Below are positions 9,317 through 16,683 of a DNA stretch of 64,000 nucleotides, in pieces. A program made the translations under genes and the position numbers. Under the pieces are notes generated by a model that worked only from the letters and a program-made list of their open reading frames with translations, made no database searches and was not told where the DNA came from. Where the stretch lies: the NCBI GenBank assembly GCA_016210495.1, contig JACQUC010000199.1, forward strand, positions 1 through 64,000. Direction: 5' to 3'. How positions within the stretch are numbered: position 1 is the first letter of the stretch; each line of letters opens with the position of its first letter. The stretch is from Chloroflexota bacterium (GTDB lineage: Bacteria > Chloroflexota > FW602-bin22 > JACPRP01).

Positions 9317-9344
9317 ATTATACCCTTCGCCTGCTCGGCGTCAA
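9317..9344 (-). promoter_or_regulatory. Promoter of the cas operon
   Basis: On the minus strand TTGACG (9344-9339) and TATAAT (9322-9317) are separated by 16 bp, close to the ideal sigma-70 pattern. Transcription would begin near 9310 and leave a leader of about 80 nt before cas3. It is the only strong promoter seen for the whole cas operon. Confidence 0.8.
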
Positions 9345-9602
9345 CCCATCAACCGTGACACTTGTCGGCTGGCGCAGTGAGGTAGTGAGGTACTGAAGGT
9401 GTTGCGGCTGCTCGGCCCCGCCTGTCCGAAGTTGACTTACACCAAATGCCGTTGGACGCAGCTCACGTCCCCGGCGGGGAGGGTAGGGTGGGCATCACGG
9501 CCCTCAAGGGGCCGCTTCAGGCCGCAAACTGGCGACATCTCCTGCCGAGCGGCCTAAAGCGGTTGCTTTAGCGCCGCGACGCCAGTGCTGCCGAACTGCT
9601 TC
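9345..9602. other. Intergenic region with a strong hairpin
   Basis: No gene is supported here. The segment contains a palindrome at 9549-9577: arms CTAAAGC/GCTTTAG around a GGTT loop, extended by GCGGC/GCCGC with one bulged base. A smaller GGCCC/GGGCC hairpin lies near 9500. There is no T-run, so this is not a classical terminator. It may be another dispersed palindromic element separating the cas operon promoter from the degraded HEPN gene. Confidence 0.4.
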
Positions 9603-9728
9603 CTAACCACGCAATTCAGGGCGCATCCATTCACAATTGCTACGTAACAGCGCTCCGATGCACAGTTGTTCTGCCGTCTCGATAGCCTGGATCATGTCGA
9701 GCACGGCCGACAACGGATCATGCATCAT
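9603..9728 (-). pseudogene. Truncated HEPN (DUF86-like) toxin remnant
   Basis: A 41-codon reading frame starts with two ATGs overlapping the last 11 nt of the upstream MNT gene, the usual arrangement of MNT-HEPN toxin-antitoxin pairs. Its sequence, MMHDPLSAVLDMIQAIETAE, resembles the first helix of DUF86 HEPN proteins (a D-x-L-x-DIL-x-AI pattern). It stops at TAG after about a third of the usual 110-140 residues. The region carrying the RNase motif (R-x4-6-H) is absent. I read it as a decayed toxin; the alternative is a chance short frame. Confidence 0.45.
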
Positions 9729-10032
9729 AGATCACCTCCGCCGTCCCCAGGATCGCCTCGCGGCGTATCCAGTTGCGGCTTCGCTGAAGACTGCTCCTGT
9801 CCACCAAATCCACGTGACGCCCGAACAGGACGGCAAACTCCTCTTCGGCACGGACGAGGTCCATCAGAGACCATCGCTCGCCACGCTCGAAGTCCACCAG
9901 AAGGTCGACATCACTGTCCGGCCGCAGCTCATCGCTCAGCGCGGAGCCGAAGAGCGCCAGTCGATTAATCCGCCACTTGCGGCACAGTGCCCCCAGTTCT
10001 TCGTTCGATATTTCAAGCGCCCGGGTTCTCAT
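9718..10032 (-). CDS. MNT-type nucleotidyltransferase (antitoxin-like)
   Basis: A 104-residue minimal nucleotidyltransferase. It has the polymerase-beta fold signature FGSALSDELRPDSDVDLLV (GS-x10-D-x-D). MntA-type members neutralise a partner HEPN RNase by AMPylating it. The frame is open further upstream, but that part is low in structure. The ATG at 10032 follows AAAGGAG at good spacing and gives the normal family length. Its 3' end overlaps the truncated HEPN-like frame. With the toxin apparently broken, this looks like an orphan antitoxin. Substrate and partner are inferred from family and arrangement. Confidence 0.75.
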   Translation of the reverse strand: MRTRALEISNEELGALCRKWRINRLALFGSALSDELRPDSDVDLLVDFERGERWSLMDLVRAEEEFAVLFGRHVDLVDRSSLQRSRNWIRREAILGTAEVIYDA

Positions 10033-10596
10033 TCTTTTTGTCTCCTTTCCCCTTGCCGCTCGCTTGGGCCGTTTTGCGCGGCAGGAGCTTGAGGTCGTCA
10101 TTGCCAAAATCGGTGCGTACGCGAGCGACGGCCTGGTTGGCCCGGGCAGTCGTGCCGAGAGATCATTTAGTAGCAATATGCTAGGCCGTGCAGCCGATTA
10201 TGCGCTTGTTTCGTACCGAGTCAACCGAGTAGCCCTGAGCCCTGAGGACCGCTCAGGTCTGCCCCTTGGGGCGCAACTGATTGTGTATTGCGGCTCTGCA
10301 CAACCCACCGCGGACGTGTCCCGCTCTTTTGGCGCGCAGGATACCGCACTTGGATCTGCGTCATCCCGACTAAAGCCCGACCGGGAAGCCGTCTAACAGC
10401 AACCCTGCCAGAAATAGGCCTGACGCGAGCCCTTCGGGGCCGCGAATGACTCCCAAGACCGGCCAAGCAAGACCTTCCAACGAGCGCGGACCGGGTACCC
10501 AATTTGAAAAGCAACGACGTTCAGTGCCCCAAAGGAATCCCATCTCCGCACAAGCACGAGTCCCTGCTTGGGCTGTACGGAAGAGGCACCGCACTC
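10033..10596. other. Intergenic region without a supported gene
   Basis: Open frames here have no recognisable domain and no ribosome site. Two compact palindromes are seen near 10240-10275: CCTGAG/CTCAGG and GCCCC-TT-GGGGC. Nothing else can be supported. Confidence 0.5.
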
Positions 10597-10905
10597 CTAC
10601 GGCCCCCTGAATACCTCGTGCCCCCCGATTCGCCGCCAGCGAATTCCCGGCTCGCCTTCCAGATCGATGATCTCGAACGTCGCCCGCCCGTCGGGACCTG
10701 CGAAAGACCACGTCAGCTCCCAGATCCCCAGCGCTCCCTCGACGGGCTTGATCCTTAGCGCGGCGGGCCAATGCGGCAGCGGCCGGTTCCCCCGCCGTGC
10801 GAAGGCATCGTTGATCTTCCGCACGGCCTCGATGAAGAGCGCTCGCTCGCGTGGGGTCAGCCGCTTGAAGTCGGCCCTGAAGGAGGCCAGTTGGACATAC
10901 TTCAC
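10597..10905 (-). CDS. RelE/ParE-like toxin
   Basis: A 102-residue small basic protein with the layout of RelE/ParE-superfamily toxins: an N-terminal strand and two helices (FRADFKRLTPRERALFIEAVRKIN), then strands with basic residues (ALRIKPVEG, IWELTWSF, ATFEIID) and a C-terminal WRRIGGHEVF strand. RelE toxins cleave mRNA on the ribosome, while ParE poisons gyrase; which applies is not visible. The start is GTG, overlapping the stop of the upstream AbrB-like gene by 4 nt. The overlap with a DNA-binding antitoxin-like gene supports a toxin-antitoxin pair. Confidence 0.7.
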   Translation of the reverse strand: MKYVQLASFRADFKRLTPRERALFIEAVRKINDAFARRGNRPLPHWPAALRIKPVEGALGIWELTWSFAGPDGRATFEIIDLEGEPGIRWRRIGGHEVFRGP

Positions 10906-11198
10906 TGGCCGTCGTCGCCCCTGTCGTCGCTCAGCCCGGCGATGAATCTCTCGACGTCGTCGAAGACCTCGAATCTCCCGGCCGCGATATCCGCGTCGGC
11001 CTCACGCTCCGCCCGCTGCCAGCGCTCCGTCCAGAACCACCGCTGAGAAGCGTCGATTGTCGCCTGAGGGCGCAGCTCGATGACACCGTCGTCACGGCGC
11101 ACCACTTCAAACAAGGTGTCATCGCCGAGGCCCTGCCGCACCTCTTTCGGAATTGTAACGGTTCCGCGACTATTCATCTTCAACAGAGACCGCGCCAC
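10902..11198 (-). CDS. AbrB/SpoVT-domain antitoxin
   Basis: A 98-residue protein whose N terminus carries the swapped-hairpin AbrB/MazE DNA-binding motif (MNSRGTVTIPKEVRQGLG) followed by an acidic, helical C terminus (FDDVERFIAGLSDDRGDD) that could wrap the toxin. I chose the GTG at 11198, because GGAGGAG lies 5-6 bp upstream. A longer open frame reaches 11369 but runs through a dispersed palindrome and lacks a ribosome site. It is first in a two-gene operon and overlaps the RelE-like toxin by 4 nt. It probably represses its own promoter at 11230-11258. Confidence 0.75.
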   Translation of the reverse strand: MARSLLKMNSRGTVTIPKEVRQGLGDDTLFEVVRRDDGVIELRPQATIDASQRWFWTERWQRAEREADADIAAGRFEVFDDVERFIAGLSDDRGDDGQ

Positions 11199-11229
11199 AG
11201 TGCTCCTCCATTCACATTTGCTGAATTTC

Positions 11230-11258
11230 AGTATAGCAGAAAGCGTGTCCCATGGCAA
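11230..11258 (-). promoter_or_regulatory. Promoter of the toxin-antitoxin pair
   Basis: Minus strand TTGCCA (11258-11253), 17 bp spacer, TATACT (11235-11230). The predicted start is near 11223, leaving about 25 nt before the GTG, with a GGAGGAG ribosome site between. Confidence 0.65.
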
Positions 11259-11321
11259 CGCAGGCCACTTCTCCCTCCCCCAGTACCATTTCGATGGCGT
11301 GAAGCGCCCGCCGATCGTCTT

Positions 11322-11352
11322 CTCTCCCTCTGGTAGGGGGCTAGGGTGAGGG
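11322..11352. repeat. Dispersed palindrome, CTCTCCCTCT family, copy 1
   Basis: Contains CTCTCCCTCTGG-TAGGGGG followed by CTAGGGTGAGGG. The same pattern recurs at 15758-15790, 17544-17616 and 49537-49570. This copy has an imperfect hairpin. Translated in one frame it gives the PHPSPLPEGE-type tail seen in many unrelated proteins. Confidence 0.75.
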
Positions 11353-11386
11353 TCGCCTCCCAGGTCCACAAACCAACTTTGAAAGG

Positions 11387-11415
11387 TTGATTATGCCACC
11401 TCGAGCCAGTAGAAT
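11387..11415 (+). promoter_or_regulatory. Promoter upstream of the enamidase-like gene
   Basis: TTGATT (11387-11392), 17 bp spacer, TAGAAT (11410-11415). Transcription would start near 11422, about 105 nt before the first gene of the molybdenum-related plus-strand cluster. Confidence 0.5.
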
Positions 11416-11528
11416 ACTGTAACGTTCGGCCGCACCGAATGCACTGAATAGTTGCCGCGCCGGTCGGGCTGGCGCCTCGTCTTGCGCCCAAATAGCCCCG
11501 CGAAGATCTATCTGGAGGTAACGTACCC

Positions 11529-12692
11529 TTGACTCGCTCTGCCTTGATTAACTGCGCTGAAATCCTTACCGGAGACATATACCATCCTCGTCTCGAAGCT
11601 GATACCCTTGTCATCTCGGACGGCAAGATCGAGCGCGTCGGAAAGCGTTCCGAATGCGACCTTTCGCGCGTCGACGAGGTGTGGGACCTCGGCGGTATGA
11701 CTTTGATACCCGGACTCATCGATGCCCACGGTCATCCTTCGGTCGGCGACTGGACCCCTCGCCAGAGCATCATCGGTTGGATGGCCGGCACGCTGAACGG
11801 GGGTGTAACTACCCTCGTCTCGGTGGGCGAAATGCGTATGGAGGAGCTGCCCGACGATCCGGCGGGAGTGAAGGCCCTGGCCATTCTTGCCGCCAGAACT
11901 TACCGTAAGCTGCGGCCGGGTGGAATGAAGGTGCGCGCGGGTGCCGTCTGGCTGGTGGAGGGACTCGCCGAGGATGATTTCCGGGAGATGGCCGATAGCG
12001 GCGTCCACGCCGTCGCGGAGGTCGGCACCGGCGAGATGCCGGACATCGAGGTGCTTCTGCCCATGGTCGACGCTGCCCGTCGCCACGGGCTGAAGATCCC
12101 CCTGCACAGCGGCGGGCGCCGCAAGCCGGGCATGGTCGCTCTCGGCCTGGATTTCCTGGAGAAGATAAAGCCCGACGTGGTTTGCCATCTCAGCGGCGGC
12201 CCAACGCCATCGCCCTGGTCTGATATCGCCAGCATTGTGGTCGACACGGACTACTACATCGAGGTATGCTATTCCGGCAACCCCCGCGTCACGGTTGACA
12301 TCGTCGCGCTGGCGGCCGAGCGCGGGCAGCTTCATCGCGTCATGATCGGCTCCGACACACCTTCCAGCATCGGCATCGTGCCCATCGCCATCCCGCGAAC
12401 TATGAGCTTCATCTCCAGCCTGACCGACGTGCCGCCGGAGCAGGTTGTGGCGATGGCCACCGGCAACACCGCGCGAGCCTACGGACTCTCGACCGGCATC
12501 CTCGAGCCAGGCCGCGATGCCGACTTGCTCGTGCTCGAAGTTCCCGTGAGCTCCTGGGGCAGCTCGCCCGCCGACGCCATCCAGGTCGGCGAAAACATAT
12601 CTATCGCGGCGATCTTCGTCGACGGCAAGCTCATCACGCGCGCCCCGCGCAACACCCAGCCGGCAACGCGGCAGATCGAGAGGGTCGAGTAA
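11529..12692 (+). CDS. Enamidase-like amidohydrolase
   Basis: A 387-residue amidohydrolase. From memory of the family, the sequence follows the Eubacterium barkeri enamidase (6-oxotetrahydronicotinate hydrolase, nicotinate fermentation) along most of its length. Metal ligands are His67 and His69 in IDAHGHP, a Glu in AVAEVGTG, His in PLHSGGR, His in VCHLSGGP and Asp in GSDTPSS. The C terminus is the usual small beta domain (EPGRDADLLVLE). The start is TTG, preceded by GGAGGT about 10 nt upstream. It heads the plus-strand cluster of molybdenum hydroxylase maturation genes. This fits, because nicotinate dehydrogenase in that pathway is a selenium-dependent molybdenum hydroxylase. The exact substrate is not proven. 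Confidence 0.75.
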   Translation: MTRSALINCAEILTGDIYHPRLEADTLVISDGKIERVGKRSECDLSRVDEVWDLGGMTLIPGLIDAHGHPSVGDWTPRQSIIGWMAGTLNGGVTTLVSVGEMRMEELPDDPAGVKALAILAARTYRKLRPGGMKVRAGAVWLVEGLAEDDFREMADSGVHAVAEVGTGEMPDIEVLLPMVDAARRHGLKIPLHSGGRRKPGMVALGLDFLEKIKPDVVCHLSGGPTPSPWSDIASIVVDTDYYIEVCYSGNPRVTVDIVALAAERGQLHRVMIGSDTPSSIGIVPIAIPRTMSFISSLTDVPPEQVVAMATGNTARAYGLSTGILEPGRDADLLVLEVPVSSWGSSPADAIQVGENISIAAIFVDGKLITRAPRNTQPATRQIERVE

Positions 12693-12831
12693 CTGCTAAA
12701 AAAGATTACTACTTTACTTACTTTACCCATTGCCTTAAACCGCGCCAAGTGCTATGATAAACGTGATTGCACTGGCCAGCCTGTCATTTCGGTGGCGGCT
12801 GTCCCACGATTTCGCAAAGAGGTGGCAGAGG

Positions 12832-13743
12832 GTGTTACGGTCCATCGAGAAGATTCAACAGGCTATGGCAAAGCAAAAGTACATCGCCGACCGGGCGATG
12901 GCAACCACTGTTTTTCTGGCCAACGCTCTCAAGAAACCCATACTGCTCGAGGGCGAGGCAGGTGTCGGCAAGACTGAGGTCGCCAAGGTTATGGCCCAGA
13001 TGCTCCGCACGCGCCTGATCCGGCTGCAGTGCTATGAAGGCCTGGACGCCAACCACGCGCTCTACGAATGGAACTACCCGAAGCAGATACTTCGGATAAA
13101 GCTGGAAGAGGCCACCCACGGATCGAAGGACGAGGTGGGAAAGGCCATTTTCGGTGAGGAATTCCTCGTCAAGCGCCCGCTGCTCGATGCGATCACCAGC
13201 GATTCCGCGACGGCGCCGATCCTCCTTATAGATGAGATCGACCGGGCCGACGAGGAGTTTGAGGCTTTCTTGCTCGAAGTGCTCTCGGATTTCCAGATCA
13301 CTATCCCGGAGATAGGTACCCTCAAGGCCAAGCAGACACCCTTTGTCGTCCTTACCTCAAATCGAACCCGCGAGATCCACGACGCCTTGAAGCGCCGCTG
13401 CCTCTACCTGTGGATTTCCTACCCGACCTTCGAGCGGGAGTACGAGATCATCAGGACGAAAGTCCCCAGGCTTGGCGAACGCCTGACGGCGCAGATCTGC
13501 CGATTCATGCAGGAGGTGCGCCAGCTAGATTTCTACAAGCGCCCCGGTGTCGCGGAGACGCTGGACTGGGCCAGCGCCCTCGTGGCACTGACCAAGGAAT
13601 CCCTCGACAGACAAACTGTAGAGGAAACGCTGGGATGCATCTTCAAGTACAACGAGGATGTCGAGAGGATGCGGGGCAAGCAGTTGGACGCGGTTCTGAC
13701 GACCACGCACGGGCAGCAGATCACAATGGCTTTGTCGAGCTGA
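12832..13743 (+). CDS. MoxR-family AAA+ ATPase, CoxD-like
   Basis: About 303 residues. Walker A is EGEAGVGKTE, Walker B is ILLIDEIDRADEEFE, and sensor 1 is FVVLTSNRTREI, with the RRCLYLWISYP segment typical of CoxD-type MoxR proteins. These ATPases work with VWA partners to assemble metal centres, for example the Cu-S-Mo centre of CO dehydrogenase. The frame is open from 12754. I favour the GTG at 12832, since AGAGGT lies about 8 nt upstream and the conserved part begins soon after; an ATG at 12865 is also possible. The next gene, a CoxE-like VWA protein, starts 4 bp after its stop. Confidence 0.85.
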   Translation: MLRSIEKIQQAMAKQKYIADRAMATTVFLANALKKPILLEGEAGVGKTEVAKVMAQMLRTRLIRLQCYEGLDANHALYEWNYPKQILRIKLEEATHGSKDEVGKAIFGEEFLVKRPLLDAITSDSATAPILLIDEIDRADEEFEAFLLEVLSDFQITIPEIGTLKAKQTPFVVLTSNRTREIHDALKRRCLYLWISYPTFEREYEIIRTKVPRLGERLTAQICRFMQEVRQLDFYKRPGVAETLDWASALVALTKESLDRQTVEETLGCIFKYNEDVERMRGKQLDAVLTTTHGQQITMALSS

Positions 13744-13747
13744 GACC

Positions 13748-14953
13748 ATGGTGCAGGAACTTTTCACAGAGATCACAAAACCCACCATCTCGAAAGACAT
13801 GCTCTGGCAGGTGCTCACCTTCTGCCGTTTTCTCAAGCAACTGAAGCTGGATGTCACCCTCAACAAGGTCATCGACACCTGCCGGAGTCTGGAGTTCGTC
13901 GACGTCAGCAACAAGGAGGTTTTCCATCTTACTCTGAGGGCGAACCTCGTCTCGTCTTACGAAGACATCGCCATCTTCGACCGAGCCTTCTCTATGTTCT
14001 GGCAGAAGCCACCCGATGAGGAGGAGCTGCTTTCTTCCTGCTGTGGCGATAGCGAGGCCAACGCCGGACAGGGCGACGGGCAATCGCAGGCGGAGACCAT
14101 CGAGAAGCTCCTGGAGCTTTTCGTCGAGGATTGGGCGGACGATGTGCAGAGCGACGATCTGGACGAGCAGTCGATCAAAGGCTGGAGTCCCGACGAGACG
14201 CTTGCCGTCAAAGACTTCAGCGCCTACAACGACGAAGACCTGAAGGCCATTCGCTCCGCCATCGCCAGGCTCGCCCCCAGGCTCGCCACCAGATTGAGTC
14301 GGCGCAATCAGCCGCACCACGATGGCCACACCGTCGATCCCAGGCGCACCTTGCGCTGCAACATCAAGTACGCCGGCGACATCATCGAGCTTCGCCATAA
14401 GAAGCGCAAGATCACCAAGACGAAGCTGGTCTTGCTCTGCGACGTCAGCGGCTCGATGGACTGCTACAGCAAGTTCCTCATCCAGTTCATTTACGCCCTG
14501 CAGAACCAGCTCAAGGGCATCGAGACTTTCGTCTTCAGCACGCGCCTTAGCCGCATCACGAACATGCTCCGTACCAGGCACATCTACGAGGCGTTGGCGC
14601 GCGTGGCGCTAGCCGTAACGGACTGGTCTGGAGGCACGACCATCGGGGACTGCCTGAGGACCTTCAACGAAGGGGCTGCGAAGAGCATTCTCGGGAAGAA
14701 GTCGCTGGTGGTTCTGATCAGCGACGGCTGGGACCGAGGCGATTGTGAGACACTGGCCAGAGAGATGCGCCGTCTTAGCGCCAGAAGCTACAAGGTAATA
14801 TGGCTCAACCCGCTGGCCGGCAGTCCCCATTACCAGCCTATTTGCAGCGGCATGAAGGCCGCGATGCCGCACGTGGACTACTTTCTGCCCGCGCACAACC
14901 TGCAAAGCCTTATGACGCTGAGCAAGCTGCTTGTCGCGATTTCCAAGAAGTGA
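13748..14953 (+). CDS. VWA-domain protein, CoxE-like
   Basis: A 401-residue protein with a C-terminal von Willebrand A domain. The MIDAS motif DVSGS is at residues 232-236, followed by a conserved threonine in WSGGTTIGD and an aspartate in LISDGWDRGD. The N-terminal half is helical and acidic. CoxE-type proteins pair with CoxD-type MoxR ATPases to mature molybdenum hydroxylases; the pair sits head to tail here, 4 bp apart. Position ahead of yqeC, mocA and yqeB argues for a role in molybdenum hydroxylase assembly rather than CO oxidation as such, since no coxMSL-type gene is in the window. Confidence 0.85.
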   Translation: MVQELFTEITKPTISKDMLWQVLTFCRFLKQLKLDVTLNKVIDTCRSLEFVDVSNKEVFHLTLRANLVSSYEDIAIFDRAFSMFWQKPPDEEELLSSCCGDSEANAGQGDGQSQAETIEKLLELFVEDWADDVQSDDLDEQSIKGWSPDETLAVKDFSAYNDEDLKAIRSAIARLAPRLATRLSRRNQPHHDGHTVDPRRTLRCNIKYAGDIIELRHKKRKITKTKLVLLCDVSGSMDCYSKFLIQFIYALQNQLKGIETFVFSTRLSRITNMLRTRHIYEALARVALAVTDWSGGTTIGDCLRTFNEGAAKSILGKKSLVVLISDGWDRGDCETLAREMRRLSARSYKVIWLNPLAGSPHYQPICSGMKAAMPHVDYFLPAHNLQSLMTLSKLLVAISKK

Positions 14954-14966
14954 TGGTTGAATTGGG

Positions 14967-15782
14967 ATGAGGCTTGCGGAGGCGATCTTACGGGAAGGCG
15001 AGCGGACCGTCGCGCTGGTCGGCGGCGGTGGCAAGACCACGTCGATGTACCGGTTGGCGGTGGAGTTGGCCGACGCCGGCAAAAGGGTGGTCGTGACCAC
15101 CACCACCCACATCATGCCCCCTGAGCCTCACGAGGCAGAGGCCACCGTCGTCGCCGAGGATTTGGCCATCGCCCTCAATGCCATCGCCGAGAAGCTGCGC
15201 ACTTATCACGTCATCGGCGTGGGTAGCCGCATCACGCCGGATGGTAAGCTAAAAGGCGTGCCGCAGGAGTGGGTGGCGGAGATCGCGCGGCTGGATGGCC
15301 TCGACCTCGTCATCGTCGAGGCCGACGGGGCGGCCTGCAAGCCGTTCAAGGCTCCGGCAGACCACGAGCCCGTGATACCGTCGTGCGCGGATGTCGTCGT
15401 TCCCATCGTCGGCGTCGACGTCGTCGGCCAACCCATCTGCCGGGAGACGATTCATCGGCCCGAGCGAGTCTGTGCCATCGGCCCGGCGAAAATGGGAGAG
15501 CCCGTGACTGTGGATGTGGTGGCGCGCGTGTTGCTCCACCCGCTCGGCCTCGCCAAGGGAGCCCCCGACCGCGCCCGCATCGTGCCGCTGATCAACAAGG
15601 TCGACGGCCCGTCCAGTCTGGCAGTTGCCCGGGCCATCGCCGGCCTCCTTTTGGCCGCGGGCACCGATCGCGTGGTTATCGGGCGGGCGGCGTACGATCC
15701 ACCGGTAGTGGAAGTCGCGGAAAGAGTCCATTCTCCCACAGGGAGAAGGCTGCAATTCCCTCTCCCTCTGGGAGAGGGCTAG
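14967..15782 (+). CDS. yqeC: Selenium-dependent Mo hydroxylase accessory protein YqeC
   Basis: A 271-residue P-loop protein of the YqeC family (putative selenium-dependent hydroxylase accessory protein). The nucleotide-binding motif VGGGGKTT is near residues 18-25, followed by VVVTTTTHIMPP and the acidic segment VIVEADGAACKPFKAP. Family genes occur with yqeB and mocA where a selenium-dependent molybdenum hydroxylase is present; the exact reaction is unknown. It starts 13 bp after the CoxE-like gene. The last 15 or so residues (SPTGRRLQFPLPLGEG) and the stop codon come from a dispersed palindrome at 15731-15790. The natural C terminus may therefore have been replaced. Confidence 0.85.
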   Translation: MRLAEAILREGERTVALVGGGGKTTSMYRLAVELADAGKRVVVTTTTHIMPPEPHEAEATVVAEDLAIALNAIAEKLRTYHVIGVGSRITPDGKLKGVPQEWVAEIARLDGLDLVIVEADGAACKPFKAPADHEPVIPSCADVVVPIVGVDVVGQPICRETIHRPERVCAIGPAKMGEPVTVDVVARVLLHPLGLAKGAPDRARIVPLINKVDGPSSLAVARAIAGLLLAAGTDRVVIGRAAYDPPVVEVAERVHSPTGRRLQFPLPLGEG

Positions 15783-15790
15783 GGTGAGGG
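15731..15790. repeat. Dispersed palindrome, CTCTCCCTCT family, copy 2
   Basis: Two successive hairpins: TTCTCCC-ACA-GGGAGAA (15731-15747), then CCCTCTCCC-TCT-GGGAGAGGG, followed by CTAGGGTGAGGG. It covers the 3' end and stop codon of yqeC. Confidence 0.8.
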
Positions 15791-15802
15791 CGCCTTGCCG
15801 CT

Positions 15803-16444
15803 ATGATGACACCGCAAACCCAAAGCAATTCGCCAAGAATCGCCGCCATCGTTCTCGCTGCCGGCCAGTCCATCCGTATGGGTTGCCCGAAGCTCCTGCT
15901 ACACATCAAAGGCAAGAGCCTGGTGCGCCACGTCGTGGAAAACGCTCTTGCCTCCAGTGCACACGAGGTGATCGTGGTTCTTGGCTACCAAGCCGACCAA
16001 GTAGCCTATCAGCTCAAGGGCTTGAACGTAAAGCTCGTGCACAATCCCAGCTTTGCGCAGGGCCAGAGCACGTCGGTGATTGCCGGATTGCGGGCCGTAC
16101 GCCTAGACGCCGATGGTGTCGTCGTAATGATGGGTGATCAGCCTTTTGTGGGCCCCGATATCATCAACGCCCTCATCCGGCGGCACTATGACACGCGTTG
16201 CCTGATCGCGGTCCCACAGTACGAGGGCAAGAATGGCGCGCCGGTGCTGTTCGATAGGACGCTTTTCCCGGAGCTTATGGCCTCCACGGGTGACAAGGGC
16301 GGCAGGGATCTCATCCGGAAACATGCGGGTTCCGTCCAGATCGTGCCTATCCAGTCATCCCTCGCCGCCAAAGACGCTGACACCAGGGAGGAATATGAGG
16401 AGTTGCTTCAGGCGATTTGCACGACGACCGACGCCACGCGCTAA
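15803..16444 (+). CDS. mocA: Molybdenum cofactor cytidylyltransferase-like protein MocA
   Basis: A 213-residue NTP-transferase. The signature LAAGQSIRMGCPK is at residues 19-31 and the metal-binding GDQP follows near 111. MocA transfers CMP to the molybdopterin cofactor to form MCD, used by xanthine-oxidase-family hydroxylases. Position between yqeC and yqeB matches the accessory set of selenium-dependent molybdenum hydroxylases (a ygfJ-like role). The ATG lies 20 bp after the yqeC stop, directly behind a palindromic repeat. A second ATG at codon 2 is equally possible. Confidence 0.85.
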   Translation: MMTPQTQSNSPRIAAIVLAAGQSIRMGCPKLLLHIKGKSLVRHVVENALASSAHEVIVVLGYQADQVAYQLKGLNVKLVHNPSFAQGQSTSVIAGLRAVRLDADGVVVMMGDQPFVGPDIINALIRRHYDTRCLIAVPQYEGKNGAPVLFDRTLFPELMASTGDKGGRDLIRKHAGSVQIVPIQSSLAAKDADTREEYEELLQAICTTTDATR

Positions 16445-16451
16445 AGCAGGC

Positions 16452-16479
16452 GTAGGGGCGGACGTCCTCTGTCCGCCCC
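16452..16479. repeat. GTAG-headed REP-like palindrome, GGGCGGAC family, copy 1
   Basis: GTAG is followed by GGGCGGAC...GTCCGCCC, an 8-bp hairpin. It lies 8 bp after the mocA stop codon. A run of 14 G follows (16480-16493). Related copies are at 43607-43659 and 58670-58725. Confidence 0.8.
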
Positions 16480-16508
16480 GGGGGGGGGGGGGGCAACACC
16501 ACGCCAAA

Positions 16509-16659
16509 CCAATTAGTTAGTTGAGGCTTGGTCATTAATCTAACTAGGCGCGCAAAAGCGCTGGGAGCGCAGGCGTCTCGCCTGCCCCTCGCGGGCGAGA
16601 CGCCTGCACCCCCAGATTCCTCCCAGCCAATTATGACCAAGCCTCAATTAGTCAGTTGG
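16509..16659. mobile_element. MITE-like element with ~30-bp inverted ends
   Basis: The left end (16509-16538, starting CCAATTAGTTAGTTGAGGCT) and right end (16630-16659) are inverted copies matching at about 23 of 30 positions, with a core of TTGAGGCTTGGTCAT. Between them lies a palindrome, GCAGGCGTCTCGCC with its inverted copy GGCGAGACGCCTGC, flanked by CTGGGAG/CTCCCAG. No coding capacity. It sits between mocA and yqeB, just upstream of the yqeB ribosome site. No target duplication can be asserted. Confidence 0.55.
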
Positions 16660-16683
16660 TATTGCGGCAAAAAGGTGAGACAA

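Noticed and set aside
9232..9717. Second CRISPR array or tracr-like RNA near cas3
   Set aside because: No further copy of the repeat and no anti-repeat is visible between cas3 and the MNT gene.
10033..10176. 48-residue upstream extension of the MNT gene
   Set aside because: Low-complexity basic sequence; the ATG at 10032 has a proper ribosome site and gives normal family length.
16480..16493. Run of 14 G after the palindrome at 16452
   Set aside because: It could be a G-quadruplex or slippage site, but homopolymer length is often a sequencing error and it lies in noncoding DNA, so no claim is made.
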